64,000 nucleotides of DNA, from contig CM082580.2 of the NCBI GenBank assembly GCA_040954595.2, positions 2,294,001 to 2,358,000 on the forward strand, in the 5' to 3' direction. Below the pieces are notes generated by a model. The model saw only the letters and a program-made list of their open reading frames with translations, had not been told where the DNA came from and searched no databases. Origin of the DNA: Balanoglossus misakiensis. Its lineage: Eukaryota; Hemichordata. This document shows, piece by piece, positions 23,937 to 36,063 of the stretch (its first letter is position 1; each line of letters starts with the position of its first letter). Made by a program: the position numbers and the translations under genes.

Positions 23937-25124
23937 ACTGTAAAATAAGCATGCAAATTAATACAACGTAGAGTAAAATAAGTATGCAAATTACTTTCTC
24001 AGTGATCATGAAGTTGTCAGTCCAATGACAAGGTATATGTTAGTTGGTGACATAATCATCGGTTTTCAAAAGTATCACTATTATCATGAGTTAATACACA
24101 GAGTAAGTGAAAATACCTTCCAAATTATATGTTTCAAATTAACAAAACTTCATGTCCATAGATCAAGTTAGGCCATTTATGGAATGTACCATCTACTGTC
24201 AGCATATCATTAATGCACAACTTTCTACAGGGTACACCTAGACTAGCCACTAGTCGCTTTGGGATAATTAAATCTCAATTTTTTTGTGTTTTGGGTGGTT
24301 TTTTGTCTTAAAAATAATTGCAATACTTTTTGCGTGTATGCTTGCCTTGAGCGTGTTTTTGGTAATGAGGCGAGTTTCGAATTTGGGATTGAGCTTGTGG
24401 TTTCGGGTAGCGTCGGGCCTACACATAATGAAGCCCATAGACTTGGAGCAAGTCTGGGGTACACCTTATCCATTGTGTTACGACTAGTCAGATCATTGTC
24501 ATTTGAGGTGAATGACTTTTTCACTGATGCATGCAAAAAAAGACTCTTTTGGTTAGCAGTTATCGATCTGATACCTGACTATGTGTGTAACAGTCAAGTA
24601 ACAATTTCTACGAAGTTCAGCTGGTACCGGTACAGGGACAAATGTAACAAGGAAGATGTCCATGTGTGAACCAGCTGAATTATCCATTTTTCCATAAAGT
24701 GTGTCTCAAATCATATGTTGACTGGCCCTATTTGGACAACAGCCTGACACCTATCTCTCATCAGGCCTGTGAGTCATGAACCCCACAAATGTCTACATTA
24801 CTTCTTAAGACCATTGGATCATCCATTCCCCATGTACGTGAATCGCTCTGCCGACAGGTCGGTGTGTTCCGGGATGTGTTCCCGTCGTAATATGGTCCTC
24901 GGCGTCACACAGTCCTGTACGCAGGGCTAGTTCGTGCCCTGCTGGCTTGCTGCGACTCGTAACCTTACCATTCCTTCGACTGTACGTCAACAACATACAT
25001 TGAACTTCCGATGGAGTGGTAGGACTAGTAATTGATAACAGACCCGCGGCAAGCCATGGGGTACTGATGTGGCACGGGAGCCAACTGCATTTGAATGATG
25101 TACCTGCCATATAATAATATATAT
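23937..25124. other. no recognisable gene; left border of the satellite
   Basis: Non-coding. The satellite starts in a short TA-rich run (ATAATAATATATATAT) at about 25110-25126. Confidence 0.45.
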
Positions 25125-28100
25125 ATCTGTAATGGAAATGGAGAAAGTACCTTATATTTTCTGTAAAATAGACATTTAATTGGCAAGCCGTCCTGCATCA
25201 ATTATTAATTCAGTACATGCACTGAAGCGCCCTCACAGCTGGGTGTGTTGTGTGGTCAAATCAGAGTACTTTCTGCAATTTCAAGACAGATCTTACGTGC
25301 CATTGGAGAGCTCCACTGCCTGGTCATTCATACTGTTTTCATTCATTCATTGCGGCATCAATATATTTTATCTATTCTAGCCGAGGAGCTTGGCACCTGT
25401 TGAAATGAACTCATCTGCTGTGGGCCAGTTTATTGGTGGCAGTTGAGCAGAGGAGAGCACCTTCTTTCCCGGCACGCCACCAAGTAAAGTTCCACGCCGC
25501 CCACCACAGATGCCAGCATTCATTCATGCGAGTGAGTGTAATTGCAAATTTGCCTATTCTAGATCTGTAATGGAAATGGAGAAAGTACCTTATATTTTCT
25601 GTAAAATAGACATTTAATTGGCAAGCCGTCCTGCATCAATTATTAATTCAGTACATGCACTGAAGCGCCCTCACAGCTGGGTGTGTTGTGTGGTCAAATC
25701 AGAGTACTTTCTGCAATTTCAAGACAGATCTTACGTGCCATTGGAGAGCTCCACTGCCTGGTCATTCATACTGTTTTCATTCATTCATTGCGGCATCAAT
25801 ATATTTTATCTATTCTAGCCGAGGAGCTTGGCACCTGTTGAAATGAACTCATCTGCTGTGGGCCAGTTTATTGGTGGCAGTTGAGCAGAGGAGAGCACCT
25901 TCTTTCCCGGCACGCCACCAAGTAAAGTTCCACGCCGCCCACCACAGATGCCAGCATTCATTCATGCGAGTGAGTGTAATTGCAAATTTGCCTATTCTAG
26001 AATTCTTACGTGCCATTGGAGAGCTCCACTGCCTGGTCATTCATACTGTTTTCATTCATTCATTGCGGCATCAATATATTTTATCTATTCTAGCCGAGGA
26101 GCTTGGCACCTGTTGAAATGAACTCATCTGCTGTGGGCCAGTTTATTGGTGGCAGTTGAGCAGAGGAGAGCACCTTCTTTCCCGGCACGCCACCAAGTAA
26201 AGTTCCACGCCGCCCACCACAGATGCCAGCATTCATTCATGCGAGTGAGTGTAATTGCAAATTTGCCTATTCTAGATCTGTAATGGAAATGGAGAACGTA
26301 CCTTATATTTTCTGTAAAATAGACATTTAATTGGCAAGCCGTCCTGCATCAATTATTAATTCAGTACATGCACTGAAGCGCCCTCACAGCTGGGTGTGTT
26401 GTGTGGTCAAATCAGAGTACTTTCTGCAATTTCAAGACAGATCTTACGTGCCATTGGAGAGCTCCACTGCCTGGTCATTCATACTGTTTTCATTCATTCA
26501 TTGCGGCATCAATATATTTTATCTATTCTAGCCGAGGAGCTTGGCACCTGTTGAAATGAACTCATCTGCTGTGGGCCAGTTTATTGGTGGCAGTTGAGCA
26601 GAGGAGAGCACCTTCTTTCCCGGCACGCCACCAAGTAAAGTTCCACGCCGCCCACCACAGATGCCAGCATTTATTCATGCGAGTGAGTGTAATTGCAAAT
26701 TTGCCTATTCTAGAATTCTTACGTGCCATTGGAGAGCTCCACTGCCTGGTCATTCATACTGTTTTCATTCATTCATTGCGGCATCAATATATTTTATCTA
26801 TTCTAGCCGAGGAGCTTGGCACCTGTTGAAATGAACTCATCTGCTGTGGGCCAGTTTATTGGTGGTAGTTGAGCAGAGGAGAGCACCTTCTTTCCCGGCA
26901 CGCCACCAAGTAAAGTTCCACGCCGCCCACCACAGATGCCAGCATTTATTCATGCGAGTGAGTGTAATTGCAAATTTGCCTATTCTAGAATTCTTACGTG
27001 CCATTGGAGAGCTCCACTGCCTGGTCATTCATACTGTTTTCATTCATTCATTGCGGCATCAATATATTTTATCTATTCTAGCCGAGGAGCTTGGCACCTG
27101 TTGAAATGAACTCATCTGCTGTGGGCCAGTTTATTGGTGGCAGTTGAGCAGAGGAGAGCACCTTCTTTCCCGGCACGCCACCAAGTAAAGTTCCACGCCG
27201 CCCACCACAGATGCCAGCATTCATTCATGCGAGTGAGTGTAATTGCAAATTTGCCTATTCTAGATCTGTAATGGAAATGGAGAAAGTACCTTATATTTTC
27301 TGTAAAATAGACATTTAATTGGCAAGCCGTCCTGCATCAATTATTAATTCAGTACATGCACTGAAGCGCCCTCACAGCTGGGTGTGTTGTGTGGTCAAAT
27401 CAGAGTACTTTCTGCAATTTCAAGACAGATCTTACGTGCCATTGGAGAGCTCCACTGCCTGGTCATTCATACTGTTTTCATTCATTCATTGCGGCATCAA
27501 TATATTTTATCTATTCTAGCCGAGGAGCTTGGCACCTGTTGAAATGAACTCATCTGCTGTGGGCCAGTTTATTGGTGGCAGTTGAGCAGAGGAGAGCACC
27601 TTCTTTCCCGGCACGCCACCAAGTAAAGTTCCACGCCGCCCACCACAGATGCCAGCATTTATTCATGCGAGTGAGTGTAATTGCAAATTTGCCTATTCTA
27701 GAATTCTTACGTGCCATTGGAGAGCTCCACTGCCTGGTCATTCATACTGTTTTCATTCATTCATTGCGGCATCAATATATTTTATCTATTCTAGCCGAGG
27801 AGCTTGGCACCTGTTGAAATGAACTCATCTGCTGTGGGCCAGTTTATTGGTGGTAGTTGAGCAGAGGAGAGCACCTTCTTTCCCGGCACGCCACCAAGTA
27901 AAGTTCCACGCCGCCCACCACAGATGCCAGCATTTATTCATGCGAGTGAGTGTAATTGCAAATTTGCCTATTCTAGATCTGTAATGGAAATGGAGAACGT
28001 ACCTTATATTTTCTGTAAAATAGACATTTAATTGGCAAGCCGTCCTGCATCAATTATTAATTCAGTACATGCACTGAAGCGCCCTCACAGCTGGGTGTGT

Positions 28101-31100
28101 TGTGTGGTCAAATCAGAGTACTTTCTGCAATTTCAAGACAGATCTTACGTGCCATTGGAGAGCTCCACTGCCTGGTCATTCATACTGTTTTCATTCATTC
28201 ATTGCGGCATCAATATATTTTATCTATTCTAGCCGAGGAGCTTGGCACCTGTTGAAATGAACTCATCTGCTGTGGGCCAGTTTATTGGTGGCAGTTGAGC
28301 AGAGGAGAGCACCTTCTTTCCCGGCACGCCACCAAGTAAAGTTCCACGCCGCCCACCACAGATGCCAGCATTTATTCATGCGAGTGAGTGTAATTGCAAA
28401 TTTGCCTATTCTAGAATTCTTACGTGCCATTGGAGAGCTCCACTGCCTGGTCATTCATACTGTTTTCATTCATTCATTGCGGCATCAATATATTTTATCT
28501 ATTCTAGCCGAGGAGCTTGGCACCTGTTGAAATGAACTCATCTGCTGTGGGCCAGTTTATTGGTGGTAGTTGAGCAGAGGAGAGCACCTTCTTTCCCGGC
28601 ACGCCACCAAGTAAAGTTCCACGCCGCCCACCACAGATGCCAGCATTTATTCATGCGAGTGAGTGTAATTGCAAATTTGCCTATTCTAGAATTCTTACGT
28701 GCCATTGGAGAGCTCCACTGCCTGGTCATTCATACTGTTTTCATTCATTCATTGCGGCATCAATATATTTTATCTATTCTAGCCGAGGAGCTTGGCACCT
28801 GTTGAAATGAACTCATCTGCTGTGGGCCAGTTTATTGGTGGCAGTTGAGCAGAGGAGAGCACCTTCTTTCCCGGCACGCCACCAAGTAAAGTTCCACGCC
28901 GCCCACCACAGATGCCAGCATTCATTCATGCGAGTGAGTGTAATTGCAAATTTGCCTATTCTAGATCTGTAATGGAAATGGAGAAAGTACCTTATATTTT
29001 CTGTAAAATAGACATTTAATTGGCAAGCCGTCCTGCATCAATTATTAATTCAGTACATGCACTGAAGCGCCCTCACAGCTGGGTGTGTTGTGTGGTCAAA
29101 TCAGAGTACTTTCTGCAATTTCAAGACAGATCTTACGTGCCATTGGAGAGCTCCACTGCCTGGTCATTCATACTGTTTTCATTCATTCATTGCGGCATCA
29201 ATATATTTTATCTATTCTAGCCGAGGAGCTTGGCACCTGTTGAAATGAACTCATCTGCTGTGGGCCAGTTTATTGGTGGCAGTTGAGCAGAGGAGAGCAC
29301 CTTCTTTCCCGGCACGCCACCAAGTAAAGTTCCACGCCGCCCACCACAGATGCCAGCATTTATTCATGCGAGTGAGTGTAATTGCAAATTTGCCTATTCT
29401 AGAATTCTTACGTGCCATTGGAGAGCTCCACTGCCTGGTCATTCATACTGTTTTCATTCATTCATTGCGGCATCAATATATTTTATCTATTCTAGCCGAG
29501 GAGCTTGGCACCTGTTGAAATGAACTCATCTGCTGTGGGCCAGTTTATTGGTGGTAGTTGAGCAGAGGAGAGCACCTTCTTTCCCGGCACGCCACCAAGT
29601 AAAGTTCCACGCCGCCCACCACAGATGCCAGCATTTATTCATGCGAGTGAGTGTAATTGCAAATTTGCCTATTCTAGAATTCTTACGTGCCATTGGAGAG
29701 CTCCACTGCCTGGTCATTCATACTGTTTTCATTCATTCATTGCGGCATCAATATATTTTATCTATTCTAGCCGAGGAGCTTGGCACCTGTTGAAATGAAC
29801 TCATCTGCTGTGGGCCAGTTTATTGGTGGCAGTTGAGCAGAGGAGAGCACCTTCTTTCCCGGCACGCCACCAAGTAAAGTTCCATGCCGCCCACCACAGA
29901 TGCCAGCATTCATTCATGCGAGTGAGTGTAATTGCAAATTTGCCTATTCTAGATCTGTAATGGAAATGGAGAAAGTACCTTATATTTTCTGTAAAATAGA
30001 CATTTAATTGGCAAGCCGTCCTGCATCAATTATTAATTCAGTACATGCACTGAAGCGCCCTCACAGCTGGGTGTGTTGTGTGGTCAAATCAGAGTACTTT
30101 CTGCAATTTCAAGACAGATCTTACGTGCCATTGGAGAGCTCCACTGCCTGGTCATTCATACTGTTTTCATTCATTCATTGCGGCATCAATATATTTTATC
30201 TATTCTAGCCGAGGAGCTTGGCACCTGTTGAAATGAACTCATCTGCTGTGGGCCAGTTTATTGGTGGCAGTTGAGCAGAGGAGAGCACCTTCTTTCCCGG
30301 CACGCCACCAAGTAAAGTTCCACGCCGCCCACCACAGATGCCAGCATTCATTCATGCGAGTGAGTGTAATTGCAAATTTGCCTATTCTAGAATTCTTACG
30401 TGCCATTGGAGAGCTCCACTGCCTGGTCATTCATACTGTTTTCATTCATTCATTGCGGCATCAATATATTTTATCTATTCTAGCCGAGGAGCTTGGCACC
30501 TGTTGAAATGAACTCATCTGCTGTGGGCCAGTTTATTGGTGGCAGTTGAGCAGAGGAGAGCACCTTCTTTCCCGGCACGCCACCAAGTAAAGTTCCACGC
30601 CGCCCACCACAGATGCCAGCATTCATTCATGCGAGTGAGTGTAATTGCAAATTTGCCTATTCTAGATCTGTAATGGAAATGGAGAAAGTACCTTATATTT
30701 TCTGTAAAATAGACATTTAATTGGCAAGCCGTCCTGCATCAATTATTAATTCAGTACATGCACTGAAGCGCCCTCACAGCTGGGTGTGTTGTGTGGTCAA
30801 ATCAGAGTACTTTCTGCAATTTCAAGACAGATCTTACGTGCCATTGGAGAGCTCCACTGCCTGGTCATTCATACTGTTTTCATTCATTCATTGCGGCATC
30901 AATATATTTTATCTATTCTAGCCGAGGAGCTTGGCACCTGTTGAAATGAACTCATCTGCTGTGGGCCAGTTTATTGGTGGCAGTTGAGCAGAGGAGAGCA
31001 CCTTCTTTCCCGGCACGCCACCAAGTAAAGTTCAACGCCGCCCACCACAGATGCCAGCATTTATTCATGCGAGTGAGTGTAATTGCAAATTTGCCTATTC

Positions 31101-33555
31101 TAGAATTCTTACGTGCCATTGGAGAGCTCCACTGCCTGGTCATTCATACTGTTTTCATTCATTCATTGCGGCATCAATATATTTTATCTATTCTAGCCGA
31201 GGAGCTTGGCACCTGTTGAAATGAACTCATCTGCTGTGGGCCAGTTTATTGGTGGTAGTTGAGCAGAGGAGAGCACCTTCTTTCCCGGCACGCCACCAAG
31301 TAAAGTTCCACGCCGCCCACCACAGATGCCAGCATTTATTCATGCGAGTGAGTGTAATTGCAAATTTGCCTATTCTAGAATTCTTACGTGCCATTGGAGA
31401 GCTCCACTGCCTGGTCATTCATACTGTTTTCATTCATTCATTGCGGCATCAATATATTTTATCTATTCTAGCCGAGGAGCTTGGCACCTGTTGAAATGAA
31501 CTCATCTGCTGTGGGCCAGTTTATTGGTGGCAGTTGAGCAGAGGAGAGCACCTTCTTTCCCGGCACGCCACCAAGTAAAGTTCCACGCCGCCCACCACAG
31601 ATGCCAGCATTCATTCATGCGAGTGAGTGTAATTGCAAATTTGCCTATTCTAGAATACTTACGTGCCATTGGAGAGCTCCACTGCCTGGTCATTCATACT
31701 GTTTTCATTCATTCATTGCGGCATCAATATATTTTATCTATTCTAGCCGAGGAGCTTGGCACCTGTTGAAATGAACTCATCTGCTGTGGGCCAGTTTATT
31801 GGTGGCAGTTGAGCAGAGGAGAGCACCTTCTTTCCCGGCACGCCACCAAGTAAAGTTCCACGCCGCCCACCACAGATGCCAGCATTCATTCATGCGAGTG
31901 AGTGTAATTGCAAATTTGCCTATTCTAGAATTCTTACGTGCCATTGGAGAGCTCCACTGCCTGGTCATTCATACTGTTTTCATTCATTCATTGCGGCATC
32001 AATATATTTTATCTATTCTAGCCGAGGAGCTTGGCACCTGTTGAAATGAACTCATCTGCTGTGGGCCAGTTTATTGGTGGCAGTTGAGCAGAGGAGAGCA
32101 CCTTCTTTCCCGGCACGCCACCAAGTAAAGTTCCACGCCGCCCACCACAGATGCCAGCATTCATTCATGCGAGTGAGTGTAATTGCAAATTTGCCTATTC
32201 TAGATCTGTAATGGAAATGGAGAAAGTACCTTATATTTTCTGTAAAATAGACATTTAATTGGCAAGCCGTCCTGCATCAATTATTAATTCAGTACATGCA
32301 CTGAAGCGCCCTCACAGCTGGGTGTGTTGTGTGGTCAAATCAGAGTACTTTCTGCAATTTCAAGACAGATCTTACGTGCCATTGGAGAGCTCCACTGCCT
32401 GGTCATTCATACTGTTTTCATTCATTCATTGCGGCATCAATATATTTTATCTATTCTAGCCGAGGAGCTTGGCACCTGTTGAAATGAACTCATCTGCTGT
32501 GGGCCAGTTTATTGGTGGCAGTTGAGCAGAGGAGAGCACCTTCTTTCCCGGCGCGCCACCAAGTAAAGTTCCACGCCGCCCACCACAGATGCCAGCATTC
32601 ATTCATGCGAGTGAGTGTAATTGCAAATTTGCCTATTCTAGATCTGTAATGGAAATGGAGAAAGTACCTTATATTTTCTGTAAAATAGACATTTAATTGG
32701 CAAGCCGTCCTGCATCAATTATTAATTCAGTACATGCACTGAAGCGCCCTCACGGCTGGGTGTGTTGTGTGGTCAAATCAGAGTACTTTCTGCAATTTCA
32801 AGACAGATCTTACGTGCCATTGGAGAGCTCCACTGCCTGGTCATTCATACTGTTTTCATTCATTCATTGCGGCATCAATATATTTTATCTATTCTAGCCG
32901 AGGAGCTTGGCACCTGTTGAAATGAACTCATCTGCTGTGGGCCAGTTTATTGGTGGCAGTTGAGCAGAGGAGAGCACCTTCTTTCCCGGCACGCCACCAA
33001 GTAAAGTTCCACGCCGCCCACCACAGATGCCAGCATTTATTCATGCCAGTGAGTGTAATTGCAAATTTGCCTATTCTAGAATTCTTACGTGCCATTGGAG
33101 AGCTCCATTGCCTGGTCATTCATACTGTTTTCATTCATTCATTGCGGCATCAATATATTTTATCTATTCTAGCCGAGGAGCTTGGCACCTGTTGAAATGA
33201 ACTCATCTGCTGTGGGCCAGTTTATTGGTGGCAGTTGAGCAGAGGAGAGCACCTTCTTTCCCGGCACGACACCAAGTAAAGTTCCACGCCGCCCACCACA
33301 GATGCCAGCATTCATTCATGCGAGTGAGTGTAATTGCAAATTTGCCTATTCTTACGTGCCATTGGAGAGCTCCATTGCCTGGTCATTCATACTGTTTTCA
33401 TTCATTCATTGCGGCATCAATATATTTTATCTATTCTAGCCGAAGAGCTTGGCACCTGTTGAAATGAACTCATCTGCTGTGGGCCAGTTTATTGGTGGCA
33501 GTTGAGCAGAGGAGAGCACCTTCTTTTCCGGCACGCCACCAAGTAAAGTTCCACG
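25125..33555. repeat. composite satellite array, left block (about 10 B and 15 A monomers)
   Basis: Two monomer types share a 275-bp body. Type A is 275 bp. Type B is 438 bp and carries an extra 163-bp segment between TTCTAG and TCTTACGTGCC. B units begin near 25125, 25563, 26276, 27264, 27977, 28965, 29953, 30666, 32204 and 32642; the spacings 438, 713, 988 and 1538 equal B plus 0, 1, 2 or 4 A units. Monomers are nearly identical, differing at marker sites (CAGCATTCATTC/CAGCATTTATTC, GGTGGCAG/GGTGGTAG, GAGAAAGTACC/GAGAACGTACC). The unit contains splice-like signals (TCTATTCTAG, GCGAGTGAGTG) but stop codons in all frames of interest. The last monomer breaks off at TTCCACG. Confidence 0.95.
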
Positions 33556-34438
33556 TGCATTCCTGGCCCTGGTTTTATTTATGTTTACAGACAATATTGC
33601 ACTTTTGTACAAGTATTTTAATCAACTATAAATTTTGAATGTGTCATTTACCTGAACCGGTCATGTTGACCAGAATGATACATTTCTGCCTTCACTCACC
33701 CTATAAATATGTGATTGAGACATAGGTCATTTGCATAAGCTAACATACCAGAAAGTAAGCATATCTGATGTTTTCCCTGTGTCACTGCCATCAAAGTAAA
33801 AATTAGACGTTGTGTAGAGCAAACTCCAATTTTTTGTTCTCAATAAACATGGATGAATTACATAGAATGTGTTTGTTGTTTACAGTCTTTAGATTATGCA
33901 CTTTACAAAACGTTTCTGAGAAACAAGTGACTAACTAGTTTCTTTCCACTGTGGCCAACGTGGTTCACTGTTTGTGTCAGAATCTCTCTGTTTTGCAAGG
34001 ATTTTGAAATCTTAGTGGTGACATGCATAGTGAAAATCAGCTACTTTCAAATGTCCGTCATGTTCATGCTGTAATTGAATTTTCAAAGCTGGGCTGGCGT
34101 GTTTTTTCTTATTTACATAAGTATCACACTTTATACATGTATCTTCATGGGGTTTTCTGAGTCCCGTATTTAGGTCCTCTCTCACAATTTTACGAAATAT
34201 CGTATAACTGACAGTTGTTCTTCCCAGAAGAGATTGGTTGGTTATGAACTTTCGGTGTAACTGCGATATACTGTGGTCCGGCGCCAGGTACGGTTTAATT
34301 CGAGGATTCCTGCAGTTGTGAGATTCTACAATTCTGTGCCTGCGTACGTGTTCAGTGATATCAGTCAGCAAATTTGGATTGAGTTTCCGACGATGCCTTT
34401 TGTGTCGGCCCCTTGCATCCGGCATCAGACCAGTAATG
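33556..34438 (-). pseudogene. tandem partial copy of the DUF7869-type N-terminal half
   Basis: This block repeats 34439-35335 with a period of about 890 bp and few changes. It begins at the GCATTCCTGGCCCTGG word next to the satellite and contains the same coding half from MPDARGRHKRHRRKLNP to FHYACHH, followed on the minus strand by an in-frame stop where the other copy reads YDFKILAKQ. It lacks the 5' end of the gene (its upstream sequence is the 3' flank of the next copy), so it is a non-functional duplication of the gene's second part. Confidence 0.85.
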
Positions 34439-34833
34439 TTCCATGTGCATTCCTGGCCCTGGTTTTATTTATGTTTACAGACAATATTGCATTTTTGTAC
34501 AAGTATTTTAATCAACTATAAATTTTGAATGTGTCATTTACCTGAACCGGTCATGTTGACCAGAATGATACATTTCTGCCTTCACTCACCCTATAAATAT
34601 GTGATTGAGACATAGGTCATTTGCATAAGCTAACATACCAGAAAGTAAGCATATCTGTTGTTTTCCCTGTGTCACTGCCATCAAAGTAAAAATTAGACGT
34701 TGTGTAGAGCAAACTCCAATTTTTTTGTTCTCAATAAACATGGATGAATTACATAGAATGTGTTTGTTGTTTACAGTCTTTAAATGACACATTAGATTAT
34801 GCACTTTACAAAACGTTTCTGAGAAACAAGTGA

Positions 34834-35625
34834 CTAACTAGTTTCTTTCCACTGTGGCCAACGTGGTTCACTGTTTGTGTCAGAATCTCTCTGTTTTGCA
34901 AGGATTTTGAAATCATAGTGGTGACATGCGTAGTGAAAATCAGCTACTTTCAAATGTCCGTCATGTTCATGCTGTAATTGAATTTTCAAAGCTGGGCTGG
35001 CGTGTTTTTTCTTATTTACATAAGTATCACACTTTATACATGTATCTTCATGGGGTTTTCTGAGTCCCGTATTGAGGTCCTCTCTCACAATTTTACGAAA
35101 TATCGTATAACTGACAGTTGTTCTTCCCAGAAGAGATTGGTTGGTTATGAACTCTCGGTGTAACTGCGATATACTGTGGTCCGGCGCCAGGTACGGTTTA
35201 AATCGAGGATTCCTGCAGTAGTGAGATTCTACAATTCTGTGCCTGCGTACGTGTTCAGTGATATCAGTCAGCAAATTTGGATTGAGTTTCCGGCGATGCC
35301 CTTTGTGTCGGCCCCTTGCATCCGGCATCAGACCAGTTGAACAGTGCATCATTTTGCTTAGAACGGTTCTAGTCCGCCTCTCACTAATGCCAAATAATTT
35401 CAGGAATGCATTTTTGCAGACAGTAACCGTTTCACCGCCTTCATTCACCAGGTGATAACGAACCGATTTCTTGTGTGACTTCATCTGTATATCCATCAGT
35501 TTGTAGAGCATCAAGTTCTGTTCATTATACACGCGACCATCAAAATATTTTCTCGTGGTGCCTAAAACATGCGTACTCCCAAGCTTCCGCAGACAATAAG
35601 CGCGTTTCCAGTTCCAGATACCCAT
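34834..35625 (-). pseudogene. DUF7869-type transposase-like protein, N-terminal half only
   Basis: 263 codons starting at the ATG at 35625, inside the left inverted repeat (MGIWNWKRAY), then CLRKLGSTHVLGTTRKYF, a VTVCKNAFLKLFGISERR segment, GRHKGHRRKLNP, RHRIVESHYCR, and a Cys pair in HEDTCIKCDTYVN. From memory this order (V-C-K-x-F-L...G-I, G-R-H, V-x-S-H-Y-C-R, C-x-x-C) is that of large uncharacterised transposase-like proteins common in invertebrate genomes, whose second half is annotated DUF7869. The frame stops (KETS) before the catalytic part. The catalytic half of such a protein lies 6 kb away on the opposite strand (41794-42808). Confidence 0.7.
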
Positions 35626-35920
35626 GACGCTTTGCGCGAGGTCACGGGGTCAAAAGGTAAAACTTTAGGTCAGCGTAGCAGACGACATATTGTAAACAAA
35701 CGTTGCGAGGCGAATTTTTTTGCGAATCTCAGTGAAACGAACTTTTGAGGTGAGTTTTTACATTGAATAACAAATTTAGTGTGCCATTCAAGGCATTTCG
35801 AGTCGAATCTCGCATTGTCACTCGAATTTTTGGCGACTTTCATAACTTTTTGCCGACGTGTATTTCCTTAGGCCTGAACGGAAACACCAATACGTACGGC
35901 CGTGAATAGCTAGGCACGTA
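35595..35920. repeat. left arm of a 326-bp inverted repeat around the THAP/YqaJ element
   Basis: The arm is the complement of 41105-41430 and differs only by two single-base indels in homopolymers. The outer end begins AATAAGCGCGTTTCC and the inner end is TAGCTAGGCACGTA. It carries an outward start codon (35625) and its upstream region. No duplication flanks the outer ends (AC at the left, CC at the right), so the arm edge may not be the transposon's true end. Confidence 0.95.
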
Positions 35921-36063
35921 ATCGGTTCGTGTGGTGTTATATAGCAGACATGTAATTATGTTGACGACCGACCAATGCAGGCATAAAACATTGCATAGAC
36001 ATAGACTATATAGGTATTTCTTTTTTTACCAGATTCTCGTGTGAGTGAATAGGAAGTTTAGGG

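Noticed and set aside
25125-33555. Dozens of 63-81 codon open frames repeated on both strands, looking like a gene family
   Set aside because: They recur once per satellite monomer on both strands, have no start context or domain, and follow the 275/438-bp repeat. They are by-products of the satellite.
35595-35925. Calling the inverted-repeat arms definite terminal inverted repeats
   Set aside because: No target duplication flanks the outer edges, and a second gene's codons lie inside the arms. The ends remain open.
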